From assembly GCA_903876795.1 (NCBI GenBank), contig CAIRBK010000082.1:62001-126000 (forward strand): DNA of 64,000 nt, written 5' to 3'. The notes under the pieces are model-generated. The model was not told the DNA's origin, made no database searches, and saw only the letters and a list, made by a program, of their open reading frames with translations. The stretch's first letter is position 1, and every line of letters starts with the position of its first letter. Position numbers and translations under genes: made by a program. Origin of the DNA: an uncultured Verrucomicrobiota bacterium. Lineage in GTDB: Bacteria; Verrucomicrobiota; Verrucomicrobiia; Opitutales; Opitutaceae. Below, one piece after another: positions 1 to 8,047 of this stretch.

Positions 1-137
1 AATTTTACCGCCACCACTTTGGTGAAGCCACCAGCGCCGCGCTGGACGGCCTCGTAAACCACGCCCATTCCGCCTTCCGCTATCGTGCGGGTCATCTCGT
101 AGTGGAGTTCGTTGAAGATGTGTTTGATGGCGGCCAC
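1..137 (-). CDS. Serine/threonine protein kinase, N-terminal fragment (runs off the window)
   Basis: Only the first ~45 residues lie in the window. Read on the minus strand, they give the start of a eukaryotic-type (Hanks) kinase: a glycine-rich nucleotide-binding loop ([12 protein letters not shown]) followed about ten residues later by VVAVKI, the strand carrying the ATP-binding lysine. I place the start at a GTG at 137, giving a short N-terminal helix. An in-frame ATG at 95, immediately before the loop, would leave almost nothing ahead of it. Such kinases phosphorylate Ser/Thr on regulatory targets. Whether this one has a membrane segment or sensor domain cannot be seen. The fold assignment is fairly firm; the start is not. 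Confidence 0.65.
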   Translation of the reverse strand, partial: MAAIKHIFNELHYEMTRTIAEGGMGVVYEAVQRGAGGFTKVVAVK

Positions 138-247
138 GACTCGAAATGGAAGGCGAGTCCTGCGGCGCTGGCAAGAGGGTAAATCATCCCTAGCACGGGA
201 ATTGCTGCACCCGTTGACAGCAGTCTTCCGATGCCTAGCTTGGATTG

Positions 248-565
248 ATGATTTTCCTTAGCCCAAGGGCAGCAGAACAAGTCCGCCGCATGCAAGCCGA
301 TCTTCCCGACGCCACCCGACCCTTGCGTGTGTTGATCGAGACCGGCGGGTGTTCAGGTTTTCAATACGGGATGTCTTTTGACGAGGCCAAGGCCGAGGAT
401 GCGCGCTTCGAGAGCGAGGGTGTGCAAATAGTGATTGACCCCACCAGTCTCGCCTACCTCGACGGCTCAAACATCGACTTCGACGACGGGCTTCATGGAA
501 AAGGTTTCGAAATCAAGAATCCCAACGCCCAGAGCACCTGCGGTTGCGGAAAATCGTTTAGCTGA
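248..565 (+). CDS. IscA/HesB-type iron-sulfur cluster carrier (A-type carrier)
   Basis: A 105-residue protein, the normal length for A-type carriers, which receive Fe-S clusters from a scaffold and hand them to apo-enzymes in the cytoplasm. The three ligand cysteines are present: C35 in [11 protein letters not shown] and C98/C100 in the C-terminal CGCGKSF. A TTG three bases upstream could also start translation, but the ATG at 248 gives the family's standard N-terminus ([11 protein letters not shown]). No SUF or ISC genes are adjacent, so it cannot be assigned as IscA, SufA or ErpA specifically; spacing and sequence look closest to the ErpA/IscA group. It is convergent with the following methyltransferase gene, 36 bases away. 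Confidence 0.9.
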   Translation: MIFLSPRAAEQVRRMQADLPDATRPLRVLIETGGCSGFQYGMSFDEAKAEDARFESEGVQIVIDPTSLAYLDGSNIDFDDGLHGKGFEIKNPNAQSTCGCGKSFS

Positions 566-601
566 TTTCGCAGCGGGGCGACGGGTTGGCAGGTCCGAGG
601 T

Positions 602-1300
602 TCATTTTTTTTCCGCTATGTGCAGCGCGACCGCTCCGAGGGTCATGCGGATGGCGGATGCGGACGAGAAGCCGGCGCGGGTTATTTCGGCCGAGATTTC
701 TTCATGGCCGGGATATTTTTCTATTGAACCACAGAGGTATTCGTAGGCTCCGCGGTCGCCTGTGACGCCTGAGGCGATGGCAGGCAGAATTCGCTTAAGG
801 TAGAAAAAGTAGATCGGCCGGAACCATTGAAAGGGCTGGGAAAATTCCAAAAGAAACAGTCGCCCGCCGGGCTTGAGCACACGCCGCATCTCCGTAAGCA
901 CGCGGTGCCTGTCGGCCATGTTGCGCAGGCCAAAGGAAATCGTGACCGCATCGAAGGTCTCGTCCGCCAGGGGCAGCGCCATGCCATCGCCTTGGGAAAA
1001 AACCACGTTGGGGAAGCGTCCGCTGTTTTCCTGCTTGAGCTTCGCCTCATCCAGCATGGGCTGGCAAAAATCCATGCCGGTTATGGCCGTCGAGGCGGGT
1101 AGGCCCTTGCTGAGGCAGAATGCCACGTCCCCGCTGCCCGTCGCCAAATCGAGCACTTTGGCGGGCCTGAGTTCAGAGACCTTCTGAACCAATCGCCACC
1201 GCCACCATATGTCCACGCCACCACTCAGAAGTCGGTTTGCGACGTCGTAGCGACGGGCGATGCGGGCAAACATCGAGTTGACGGCGGTCGGGTCGGGCAT
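602..1300 (-). CDS. ubiE: Demethylmenaquinone/ubiquinone C-methyltransferase UbiE/MenG
   Basis: A 232-residue class I SAM methyltransferase. The SAM-binding motif I is KVLDLATGSGD (about residues 48-58), and the post-motif regions SFGLRNMADRHRVLTEMRRVL and LKPGGRLFLLEFSQP are highly characteristic of UbiE/MenG. This enzyme makes the last C-methylation of menaquinone (and of ubiquinone where present), using S-adenosylmethionine. Start chosen at ATG 1300 (MPDPTAVNSMFARIARRYDVANRL) because family members start just before the FxxIAxRYDxxN segment. The upstream in-frame extension to 1414 has no family character. No other quinone genes are near, so the quinone made is unknown; menaquinone is more usual if this is a verrucomicrobium. 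Confidence 0.92.
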   Translation of the reverse strand: MPDPTAVNSMFARIARRYDVANRLLSGGVDIWWRWRLVQKVSELRPAKVLDLATGSGDVAFCLSKGLPASTAITGMDFCQPMLDEAKLKQENSGRFPNVVFSQGDGMALPLADETFDAVTISFGLRNMADRHRVLTEMRRVLKPGGRLFLLEFSQPFQWFRPIYFFYLKRILPAIASGVTGDRGAYEYLCGSIEKYPGHEEISAEITRAGFSSASAIRMTLGAVALHIAEKK

Positions 1301-1597
1301 GGGAACAAAAGATTTAAAAGAAGGCTGAAATCGAAGCCGTCGCCAGCCTAAAGCCGACCGGTCCCTGGTGCAACCGTCCGCATAAAAACAGAAAATGCGG
1401 GCCGTAGCTATCAACCGACCGTAGATTGTGCCGATAGTGATGTGCTTATACGTTCATTCCGAAATCATTGCGTCTGATTTTAGTTGGAAAATAATCACCA
1501 TGGGAACATTCCTCTGGAACTTAGTTCAATACAGGCAGTTACCTTATCAGAAGGAGTTTTTAAGACTCTTCACGGGTGAAAAAAATGCATCCTTTAA
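1301..1597. other. Intergenic region, AT-richer than its surroundings
   Basis: No gene is supported here. The stretch is markedly richer in A+T than its neighbours and lies between the divergently transcribed ubiE and IHF/HU genes, so it probably holds both promoters. A ten-base word TGGAAAATAA occurs at 1485-1494 and again at 1615-1624, 130 bases apart in the same orientation, the second copy lying within the proposed promoter of the IHF/HU gene. No conserved RNA fold was recognised. Confidence 0.5.
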
Positions 1598-1627
1598 TTG
1601 ACGCAATTTGTGACTGGAAAATAACTT
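1598..1627 (+). promoter_or_regulatory. Probable sigma-70 type promoter of the IHF/HU gene
   Basis: TTGACG at 1598-1603 is five of six matches to the -35 consensus. With an 18-base spacer it is followed by TAACTT at 1622-1627 as a possible -10 element. The start codon at 1661 would then have a leader of about 25-30 bases. The spacer overlaps the repeated word TGGAAAATAA, which could be an autoregulatory site. This is pattern matching only. Confidence 0.4.
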
Positions 1628-1660
1628 ATACCACCCATCATTCCACAAACCCAAACAAAC

Positions 1661-1969
1661 ATGTCCAACAATCTCACTAAACGAGAAATCGTTTTGGAAA
1701 TCTACGAAAAGACCGCCTTCCCCCAGAAGGAGGTCGTGGCGACTGTACAACTCACGCTTGATATCATCCAAAAAGCCCTGGCTGAGGGGCGTAACGTCGA
1801 GTTGCGCAATTTTGGCGTACTTGAAGTGCAGCGTCGCAAATCGCGCATCGGTCGCAATCCCAACAAGCCGGCGGCCGAGGTGGTGATCCCGGAGCGGGCA
1901 GTTGTGAAATTCAAGGCAGGCAAGGTCCTTAAACAACTGCTCAAGAAAATCGACATAGCCAAGCTCTGA
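1661..1969 (+). CDS. IHF/HU family DNA-binding protein
   Basis: A 102-residue histone-like DNA-bending protein. The N-terminal helices start with NNLTKREIVLEIYEKT. The family signature GRNPNKPAAEVVIPERAVV, with the intercalating proline in the beta arm, lies at about residues 63-81, followed by VKFKAGKVLK. Such proteins form dimers that bend DNA and compact the nucleoid. The NLTKREIV start and arm sequence favour the IHF-alpha-like branch over plain HU, but no partner subunit is in the window. It is monocistronic: a promoter-like sequence precedes it and a strong intrinsic terminator follows about 35 bases after the stop. Confidence 0.9.
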   Translation: MSNNLTKREIVLEIYEKTAFPQKEVVATVQLTLDIIQKALAEGRNVELRNFGVLEVQRRKSRIGRNPNKPAAEVVIPERAVVKFKAGKVLKQLLKKIDIAKL

Positions 1970-2002
1970 TCCGGCCAGCCGCTCAAGGATCTGAGTTTTG
2001 CG

Positions 2003-2030
2003 AAGCCGGCCCGTGGTGGCCGGCTTTTTT
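2003..2030 (+). terminator. Intrinsic terminator after the IHF/HU gene
   Basis: The arm AAGCCGGCC (2003-2011) and its exact complement GGCCGGCTT (2018-2026) form a nine-pair stem with a six-base loop, running straight into six Ts. It closes the IHF/HU transcript before hisS. Confidence 0.9.
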
Positions 2031-2136
2031 CATGTCCATACCCCGGGGGATTCGGTGTCGGTCCTGAATCCTCACTTCACTGCGTGCGTTTTTAGAATCG
2101 CCCTCGTCTGAGGTGTTTTTCAAGGTGCCCAGATCC

Positions 2137-3456
2137 ATGGCCCAGTTTCAATCCCTGCCCGGTTTTCGCGAGTTCTATCCCGACGCGTTGGCGCGTCGGA
2201 ATCATATTTTTCGTCTCTGGCGGCAAACGGCCGGGGCCTATGGTTTCCAGGAGTATGATGCGCCGGTTCTCGAGCCGCTTGATCTCTACAAGACCAAGTC
2301 GGGTGACGAAATAGAGAGTCAGCTTTTCAGCTTTACCGACAAGGGTGGGCGGGAGGTCGCTTTGCGTCCAGAAATGACGCCCACCGTTTGTCGTCTCGTC
2401 GGCGAAAAAGCCAATGCGCTCAAGCGGCCCATTAAGTGGTTCAGCATCGCGGAATTCTACCGCTATGAACGCATGCAGAAGGGTCGCGGTCGCTGCTTCT
2501 TCCAGCTCAACGCCGACATCTTCGGCGAGGCCGGTGTCGAGGCCGAGACCGAGTTGATCGCTTTGCTCATTCAGTGCTTCGGTGCCTTTGGGCTTACGGC
2601 TGAAGATTTTTACGTGCGTCTGAGTGATCGTAACCTGTGGTTCTATTACTTGGAGGCGCTCGGTCTTGATGAGCCGCGTAGTCGTGCCGTGCTGAGCGCA
2701 GTGGATCGCCACGAGAAGATGGGGGACGACGCGTTCAAAGACTACACCGACCAATTCGGCGCCTTGGATTCCGGGCTGAAGACGAAGGTACTCGCCTTCT
2801 TGCAGATCAAGTCGCTGGCCACGCTCGAGGCGGCGGTCTCCTCGATCCCGGGTGAAAAACTCGGTGCGCGTCTGGCCGACTGGCGCAAGCTCCTCGGCAA
2901 CCTCACGGCGATGAGTCTGGGCAAATTTGTCGAGGTGGATCTAGGCGTCGTGCGTGGCCTGGCTTACTACACCGGCTTCGTGTTTGAAGCGTTTGATCGC
3001 AAGGGCGAGTTGCGTGCCTTGGCCGGTGGAGGGCGTTATGACAGCCTGATCGGCAAACTTGGGTACAACGACATGCCTGCGGTCGGTTTCGGTATGGGTG
3101 ACATGACGTTTGGCCTGTTGTTGGAACAGCGAGGTCTCACGCCGACCGTGACCCAGCCAACGGACGTTTATGTGGTCATCGGCGGCGAAGCGGAACGACA
3201 GGCGGCTTTTGCCGACATCCAGTCGCTGCGGTCCGACGGTTACCGGGTGGACTACCCGCTCAAGGATCTCGCCTTCGGCAAACAATTCAAGGCGGCCGGC
3301 GAATCGGGCGCGAAGCTCGCGCTTGTTTACGGCGGCGAAGAGCTCGCGAAAGGCGTGGTCAGAATCCGCGACCTCGCGGCGCGCACCGAGATGGAGGTGC
3401 CGCGTGACCAGGTTTCTGTCGTTGTACGCGACTTTTTTTCGGGTGGAGCGGAGTGA
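2137..3456 (+). CDS. hisS: Histidyl-tRNA synthetase
   Basis: A 439-residue class II aminoacyl-tRNA synthetase that charges tRNA-His. Motif 2 is WFSIAEFYRYERMQKGRGR with the following FFQLNADIFG. The histidine-specific boxes are VRGLAYYTGFVFEAF (HisA) and ALAGGGRYDSLIG (HisB), and an anticodon-binding domain occupies the last ~100 residues. Having both histidine boxes and a complete anticodon domain argues for a true HisRS over the shorter regulatory paralogue HisZ. Start set at ATG 2137 (MAQFQSLPGFREFYPD), since the family begins just before the LPG(F/M)RD motif; the eight upstream codons add nothing. Confidence 0.95.
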   Translation: MAQFQSLPGFREFYPDALARRNHIFRLWRQTAGAYGFQEYDAPVLEPLDLYKTKSGDEIESQLFSFTDKGGREVALRPEMTPTVCRLVGEKANALKRPIKWFSIAEFYRYERMQKGRGRCFFQLNADIFGEAGVEAETELIALLIQCFGAFGLTAEDFYVRLSDRNLWFYYLEALGLDEPRSRAVLSAVDRHEKMGDDAFKDYTDQFGALDSGLKTKVLAFLQIKSLATLEAAVSSIPGEKLGARLADWRKLLGNLTAMSLGKFVEVDLGVVRGLAYYTGFVFEAFDRKGELRALAGGGRYDSLIGKLGYNDMPAVGFGMGDMTFGLLLEQRGLTPTVTQPTDVYVVIGGEAERQAAFADIQSLRSDGYRVDYPLKDLAFGKQFKAAGESGAKLALVYGGEELAKGVVRIRDLAARTEMEVPRDQVSVVVRDFFSGGAE

Positions 3457-3585
3457 GCGGGGGCCGCGCTTAAGGCAGTTGCCCGGACCAAACGCGCCGG
3501 GCTGCGTCTGATGCGCCTCGTTTTGGAGGTCTGCTTATTGAGTTGGCAGATATTGAAACATGGAAAACGTTGCCGATCTCCAAGT

Positions 3586-4854
3586 ATGACGAACCGCTTT
3601 TACAGCCCCTTTGACCAAGAGGCGTGGGGTGGGGTGCGGAAGCGGGATTACCGCACGCCGTTTCAGGTGGATCGCGACCGTGTCATTCATGCACATGCGT
3701 TCCGGAAGCTGCAGTCTAAGACGCAGGTGTTTCTTTCGGGTGAATATGATTTTTACCGCACGCGGCTAACCCACTCGATGGAGGCGGCCCAGATCGGACG
3801 TTCAATCTGTCATTATCTGCTTTCGCAGGGAGGACCGCTTGGCCCCGAGTTCTTCATTGATGGCGATCTGGTCGAGGCGGTTTGTCTCTCGCATGATCTG
3901 GGGCATCCGCCGTTCGGGCATTCGGGCGAACGCACGCTGCAGGAGTTGATGAAGCCCTACGGTGGCTTCGAGGGCAATGCGCAGACGTTGCATCTTTTGG
4001 CGGAGACGATCTACCAAAACGAATCCGGCGTGAGCGGTATGATGCCGACGCGGGCGCTGCTCGACGGAGTGTTGAAATACAAAAAGCTCCACCGCGAGTT
4101 CCCCCAGCCTCCGCGCAACCATTTCCTCTACGATCCGCAGTGGGTTTATCGCGATTTTGTTTTTGGCGGGGCCGCTATTCCGGTCGAGCTTCATGCGGGC
4201 GAGTCGCTCAACGCCTTCAAGAGCGTCGAGTGCCAGATCATGGATTGGGCCGATGATGCGGCCTACTCACTCAATGACATCGTCGACGGCGTGAAGGCGG
4301 GGTTTCTCTCGATTGATCGCGTCGAAAGCTGGGCGGCGAGCGCGGGCATCGACCCCGAGAACCAGCGGCATCTCGAGACGCTGTTCAACGCGATCCGTGG
4401 CGACCGACTTGAAGCGGTGTTCGCCGAAAAAATCGGGGGCTTTATCACGGCCTGCCGGCTGCGTCATCGCATGAATTTCATGGCACCCCGGTCCCATCGA
4501 TATGCTTACGAACTGGTGGTTGCGCCCGAGGCTTTGCGGGAGGCTCATTTTTTCAAGACGATGGCCAACGACATCATCTTCGAGAGCCCGCAGCTCCAGC
4601 AGATCGAGCACAAGGCGCGCAACGTCCTCTTCAGCCTCTGGGATTCGTGCTGGCGCAACTATGTCGAGAAAGGCGACCGCGTGATCAACATCCTGCCACC
4701 GCGTGTCGGGCGTCTGATTGACGTCGAGACCGATGTCGCCGGCAAGGCGCGCAGGATCTGCGACTGGCTCGCCGGTCTGACCGATGGAATGATCGTACGC
4801 ACCTTCAAACGCCTGAATGATCCGGAATTTGGGTCGATCCGAGACTTGAGTTGA
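3586..4854 (+). CDS. dgt: Deoxyguanosinetriphosphate triphosphohydrolase-like HD protein
   Basis: A 422-residue HD-superfamily dNTPase, which cleaves dNTPs to the nucleoside and tripolyphosphate. Metal ligands are visible in order: H63 (RLTHSMEAAQIGR), H103-D104 (LSHDLGHPPFGHSGE) and an Asp in DWADDAAYSLND near residue 223. The N-terminal RDYRTPFQVDRDRVIHAHAFRKL is characteristic of the dGTPase family. Start chosen at ATG 3586 (MTNRFYSPFD); the ORF opens 25 codons earlier without family similarity. Length and the PPFGH motif fit the broad dGTPase-like branch rather than the longer enterobacterial Dgt, so substrate preference is uncertain. It converges on a second HD-domain gene 29 bases downstream. 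Confidence 0.85.
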   Translation: MTNRFYSPFDQEAWGGVRKRDYRTPFQVDRDRVIHAHAFRKLQSKTQVFLSGEYDFYRTRLTHSMEAAQIGRSICHYLLSQGGPLGPEFFIDGDLVEAVCLSHDLGHPPFGHSGERTLQELMKPYGGFEGNAQTLHLLAETIYQNESGVSGMMPTRALLDGVLKYKKLHREFPQPPRNHFLYDPQWVYRDFVFGGAAIPVELHAGESLNAFKSVECQIMDWADDAAYSLNDIVDGVKAGFLSIDRVESWAASAGIDPENQRHLETLFNAIRGDRLEAVFAEKIGGFITACRLRHRMNFMAPRSHRYAYELVVAPEALREAHFFKTMANDIIFESPQLQQIEHKARNVLFSLWDSCWRNYVEKGDRVINILPPRVGRLIDVETDVAGKARRICDWLAGLTDGMIVRTFKRLNDPEFGSIRDLS

Positions 4855-4883
4855 GGGGACCGATGGTCCGTGCGCGCAGGCGT

Positions 4884-5480
4884 CTACGGCTTGAGATAGC
4901 CGGCGTTTACAGCCTCCTCAATCATGCGCGTGGCGTAGTCCCAGACGGCGGGCGCACCGTCCGCGATGTGCTGGTTGCGGGCTATCACGCGGTCCCGGGT
5001 TACACCATGTTGCCGCCAAGAGGCGCCTTCGGTGAAAAAATTCTGGAGCATCGGCTGCAGCCGGTCCATGGCGGCGGCGAACTTCGCTTCGGGCGTCGTG
5101 CGCGCCTCGAATTCGTCCCAGTATGCGCGAAACTCGTTGGCCTGATCGGCCGGTAACAGGCCAAAAATACGTTCGGCCGCACGCGCCTCGCGGTCGTGCT
5201 GGTCGGCCACCCTCGCTGCATCGTAGGCAAACGTATCCCCCGCGTCGATTTCGACGAGGTCATGGATGAGCAGCATTCTCAAAACTCGCGAAACATCCAG
5301 ATCACGCGTATTCGCGTGTTCGGCCAGAACCACGGCCATGAGACAGATATGCCAGGAATGCTCGGCATCGTTTTCTTGTCGTCGGCTCTGCGTGAGAAGG
5401 GTCTGCCGCAGGATTTCCTTGGCTTTGTCCACCTCGATGATGAATCGGATCTGTTGTGCCAATCGCGCATGTGCGGTCAT
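4884..5480 (-). CDS. HD-domain 5'-deoxynucleotidase-like protein (HDDC2/YfbR type)
   Basis: A 198-residue protein of the HD_3 family. Likely metal ligands are H41/H44 in AEHSWHICLMA and H73-D74 in LLIHDLVEIDAGDTF, the latter with the E77 typical of HDDC2/YfbR nucleotidases. Characterised relatives dephosphorylate deoxynucleoside 5'-monophosphates. It lies tail to tail with a dGTPase-like gene, suggesting a local theme of dNTP pool control, although they are on opposite strands and not one operon. Start is the ATG at 5480. Family assignment is confident, substrate is inference. Confidence 0.8.
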   Translation of the reverse strand: MTAHARLAQQIRFIIEVDKAKEILRQTLLTQSRRQENDAEHSWHICLMAVVLAEHANTRDLDVSRVLRMLLIHDLVEIDAGDTFAYDAARVADQHDREARAAERIFGLLPADQANEFRAYWDEFEARTTPEAKFAAAMDRLQPMLQNFFTEGASWRQHGVTRDRVIARNQHIADGAPAVWDYATRMIEEAVNAGYLKP

Positions 5481-5663
5481 CCTCGCAGCAATGGCCGCTT
5501 CCCCAAATTTGGCGAGATAGGACTTGCTCCAGAGTCTTGGGTGCCGGGGTCTTCGGCCCGGTTTAACCGAACGGAGTGCGGATCGGAAATTGAGTGCCGG
5601 AGGGTGAAAACCTTTTCCTTGCTTGCCGCCGCCGGGGGCTCTTCGATCAAAGGCTATTTTCCC

Positions 5664-7250
5664 ATGAAAATCCTCGTCGCCGACAAGATCTCACCCAAGG
5701 GAGTTGCCTACCTGCGTCAGCAGCCGGGCTTTGAAGTCATCGAGGCCTACGGTTCTTCTCCCGAGAAGATTCTTGAGCTCGTGAAGGATGTTCACGCCAT
5801 CGCGGTCCGCTCTGAGACCAAGATCACCCGCGCCGTTCTCGAGGCGGCCCCCTTGCTGAAGGTCGTTGGTCGCGCCGGCGTAGGCGTTGACAATGTAGAT
5901 GTGGATGCCGCCACCGAGCGAGGCGTCGTTGTTATGAACACCCCGGCGGGCAACACCGTGGCCACCGCCGAGCTCACCTTTACGCACATCCTCTGCGGTG
6001 CCCGCCCCGTCGCCCAAGCCGCCGCCTCCATGAAGACCGGCCAATGGGACCGCAAGAGCTTCAGCGGTATCGAACTCTTTAAGAAAACCCTTGGTGTCGT
6101 CGGGTTGGGCCGCATCGGTGGCGAGGTCGCCAAGCGCGCCCAAGCCTTTGGCATGACCGTGTTGGCCTACGATCCCTATCTGTCGCCTGCCCGCGCCAAG
6201 GCCATGCAAGTTGAGTCCGTCACCCTCGATGAACTCCTCGCCAAGTCGGACTATATCACGGTGCACATGCCGATGACCGACGACACGCACCACATGATCG
6301 ACGAGGCCGCCTTCGAGAAGTGCAAGAAGGGCCTGCGCATCTTCAACTGCGCCCGCGGCGGCATCATCAAGGAAACCGCACTGATCGCCGCCCTGAAGTC
6401 CGGCAAGGTCGCCGCCGCCGGTCTCGACGTGTTCGAGGAGGAGCCCCTGGCCAAGGAAAGCGAACTCCGCTCTCTCCCGAATGTCGTGCTCACTCCCCAC
6501 CTCGGCGCCTCCACCACCGAAGCCCAAGAGGCGGTCGGCATCGAGGTCGCCGAGCAGATCGCCGATCTACTTGTAAGCGGCGCCGTGCGCAATGCCGTCA
6601 ACCTCCCCTCGGTTGACGCAGCCACCGCCAAAATGCTCGCCCCCTACATCGACCTCGGCGCCAAGCTCGGCACGCTCGTCCAACAGATCGCCCCGCAGCA
6701 GATCGCCACGCTTCGCATCGTCTACGCCGGCAAGATCGTCGACATCGACGCGAACGCCATCACCCGCTCCATCGAACGCGGTTTTCTCCGCCGAATCAGC
6801 GAGGATGTGAACACCGTCAACGCTCCGTTCGTGCTCCAGCGTCTCGGAATCCAGGCCGAGGTAGTGAAGAGCAACGTCGCTTGCGACTACGCCGAGCTCA
6901 TCACCGTGGAGGCCGTCACCGCCACCGGCGAGTTGTTCTCCGCTTCCGGCACGCTCATCGGCAAGACCAACGAGCCCCGCATCGTCGGCATCAACGGCCG
7001 CGAGGTCGAAGTTGCCGCCGAGGGCAAGCTCCTCGTCCTCGAAAACGTCGACCAGCCCGGCATGGTCGGCGCCGTCGGCACGCTCCTCGGCAAGGACAAG
7101 GTCAACATCGCGGACATGTCCCTGTCGCGCCTTACGCCCGGCGGCACCGCCTACATGGTGGTGCGCGTGGATAACGAGCCGAGCGAAGCCGCCCGGAAGG
7201 AGATCAAGGGCAACCCGGCCATCAAGCAGGCCAAGTTCATCCAGCTCTGA
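5664..7250 (+). CDS. serA: D-3-phosphoglycerate dehydrogenase (long form)
   Basis: A 528-residue enzyme oxidising 3-phosphoglycerate to 3-phosphohydroxypyruvate, the first step of serine synthesis. Visible are the substrate-domain start (MKILVADKISPKGVAYL), the NAD-binding GVVGLGRIGGEVAKRAQAFG, the catalytic NCARGGIIKE arginine loop, GLDVFEEEPL, and the histidine in LTPHLGASTTEAQ. An intervening allosteric domain (roughly residues 320-445) and a C-terminal ACT domain (VLENVDQPGMVGAVGTLLG) follow, so serine feedback is plausible. The ORF is open for 156 codons upstream across the divergent HD gene, but the family start is the ATG at 5664. The 183 bases upstream hold no promoter I would name. 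Confidence 0.96.
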   Translation: MKILVADKISPKGVAYLRQQPGFEVIEAYGSSPEKILELVKDVHAIAVRSETKITRAVLEAAPLLKVVGRAGVGVDNVDVDAATERGVVVMNTPAGNTVATAELTFTHILCGARPVAQAAASMKTGQWDRKSFSGIELFKKTLGVVGLGRIGGEVAKRAQAFGMTVLAYDPYLSPARAKAMQVESVTLDELLAKSDYITVHMPMTDDTHHMIDEAAFEKCKKGLRIFNCARGGIIKETALIAALKSGKVAAAGLDVFEEEPLAKESELRSLPNVVLTPHLGASTTEAQEAVGIEVAEQIADLLVSGAVRNAVNLPSVDAATAKMLAPYIDLGAKLGTLVQQIAPQQIATLRIVYAGKIVDIDANAITRSIERGFLRRISEDVNTVNAPFVLQRLGIQAEVVKSNVACDYAELITVEAVTATGELFSASGTLIGKTNEPRIVGINGREVEVAAEGKLLVLENVDQPGMVGAVGTLLGKDKVNIADMSLSRLTPGGTAYMVVRVDNEPSEAARKEIKGNPAIKQAKFIQL

Positions 7251-7265
7251 GACGGATACATAGAG

Positions 7266-7321
7266 GTAGGAGCCTGCTTGCAGGCGATTTCTAAACCCAT
7301 CGCGAGCAAGCTCGCTCCTGC
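7266..7321. repeat. REPIN-like pair of inverted REP-type palindromes
   Basis: Two 23-base units, 7266-7288 and 7299-7321, face each other across ten bases. The reverse complement of the second agrees with the first at 19 of 23 positions. Both begin with a GTAGGAGC-like head (GCAGGAGC in the second) and end in GCGAT, and each has its own small hairpin (CCTGCTTGCAGG; GCGAGCAAGCTCGC). This head-plus-hairpin design in inverted pairs is that of REP/REPIN elements known from other bacteria. It sits in the 83-base gap between serA and plsY and might also stabilise or end the serA transcript. Confidence 0.7.
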
Positions 7322-7333
7322 TTCAGTCCACCC

Positions 7334-8047
7334 ATGTTGATACCGCTTATCACCGCCGCCGTCGTCGGCTATCTGCTCGGAGCACTTCCGTTCGGCTTGC
7401 TCGTGGCGCGCGCTCACGGGATCAACATCTTTGAGCATGGCAGCAAGAGCCCTGGCGCGACCAACGTGAAGCGCGTCCTTGGCAAGAAGGCCGGAAACAC
7501 CGTCTTCGTCCTCGACGCCGTCAAGGGCGCGCTGGCCGCCGGGTGGCCTTTACTCCTGGCCTCGTGGGCCGCACACCGCGCCTCCGCCGTTCGCGACGCG
7601 GCCGGATGGACCGTTTACACGGCCAACGTCAAGGTCCTCACGCCCGAGCTGGTCACTCCGGTCGCCGTAACCGGTCTTTTGTGCGCGGTTATCGGACACA
7701 GTTTTTCCTGTTTCACCCGCTTCAAGGGCGGCAAGGGCGTCGCGACTTCCGCCGGAGGCTTCGTGGTGCTGATGCCGGTTGTCACCCTGATCGCCTTGGC
7801 CGTCTGGCTGGCGACGTTCTACGGCTCGCGCTATGTTTCGCTCGCTTCGATCCTCGCCGCTGCGGCCATGCCGGTAGCAGCGTTTTTTCTGAAGCAGCAC
7901 ACACTGGTCGTGGTCCTTGCCGCCGTTATCGGTGCCTTTGTGATTTTCCTGCACCGCGCCAACATCAAACGCCTGCTCGACGGCACTGAAAACCGTTTTG
8001 TCAAAAAGTCCGCCCCTGCCACCGCCGAATCTCCAGTCCAACCATGA
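7334..8047 (+). CDS. plsY: Acyl-phosphate glycerol-3-phosphate acyltransferase PlsY
   Basis: A 237-residue inner-membrane enzyme that moves the acyl group of acyl-phosphate (made by PlsX, also in this window) to glycerol-3-phosphate. Diagnostic motifs are GYLLGALPFG near the N-terminus, GSKSPGATNVKRVLGKKAG, and HSFSCFTRFKGGKGVATSAGG. Several hydrophobic segments match the PlsY topology. It is longer than typical (~200 residues), with an extra stretch around residues 75-110 between the second and third conserved blocks. Its stop overlaps the start of hom in an ATGA, so a lipid gene heads an amino-acid operon. Confidence 0.93.
   Translation: MLIPLITAAVVGYLLGALPFGLLVARAHGINIFEHGSKSPGATNVKRVLGKKAGNTVFVLDAVKGALAAGWPLLLASWAAHRASAVRDAAGWTVYTANVKVLTPELVTPVAVTGLLCAVIGHSFSCFTRFKGGKGVATSAGGFVVLMPVVTLIALAVWLATFYGSRYVSLASILAAAAMPVAAFFLKQHTLVVVLAAVIGAFVIFLHRANIKRLLDGTENRFVKKSAPATAESPVQP

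Noticed and set aside
92-295. 67-residue minus-strand ORF
   Set aside because: It overlaps the kinase start in another frame and the IscA-type gene on the other strand, with no family features.
2137-3456. Possible HisZ (regulatory HisRS paralogue) rather than HisS
   Set aside because: Full-length anticodon-binding domain and intact HisA/HisB boxes are present, and no his operon is nearby.
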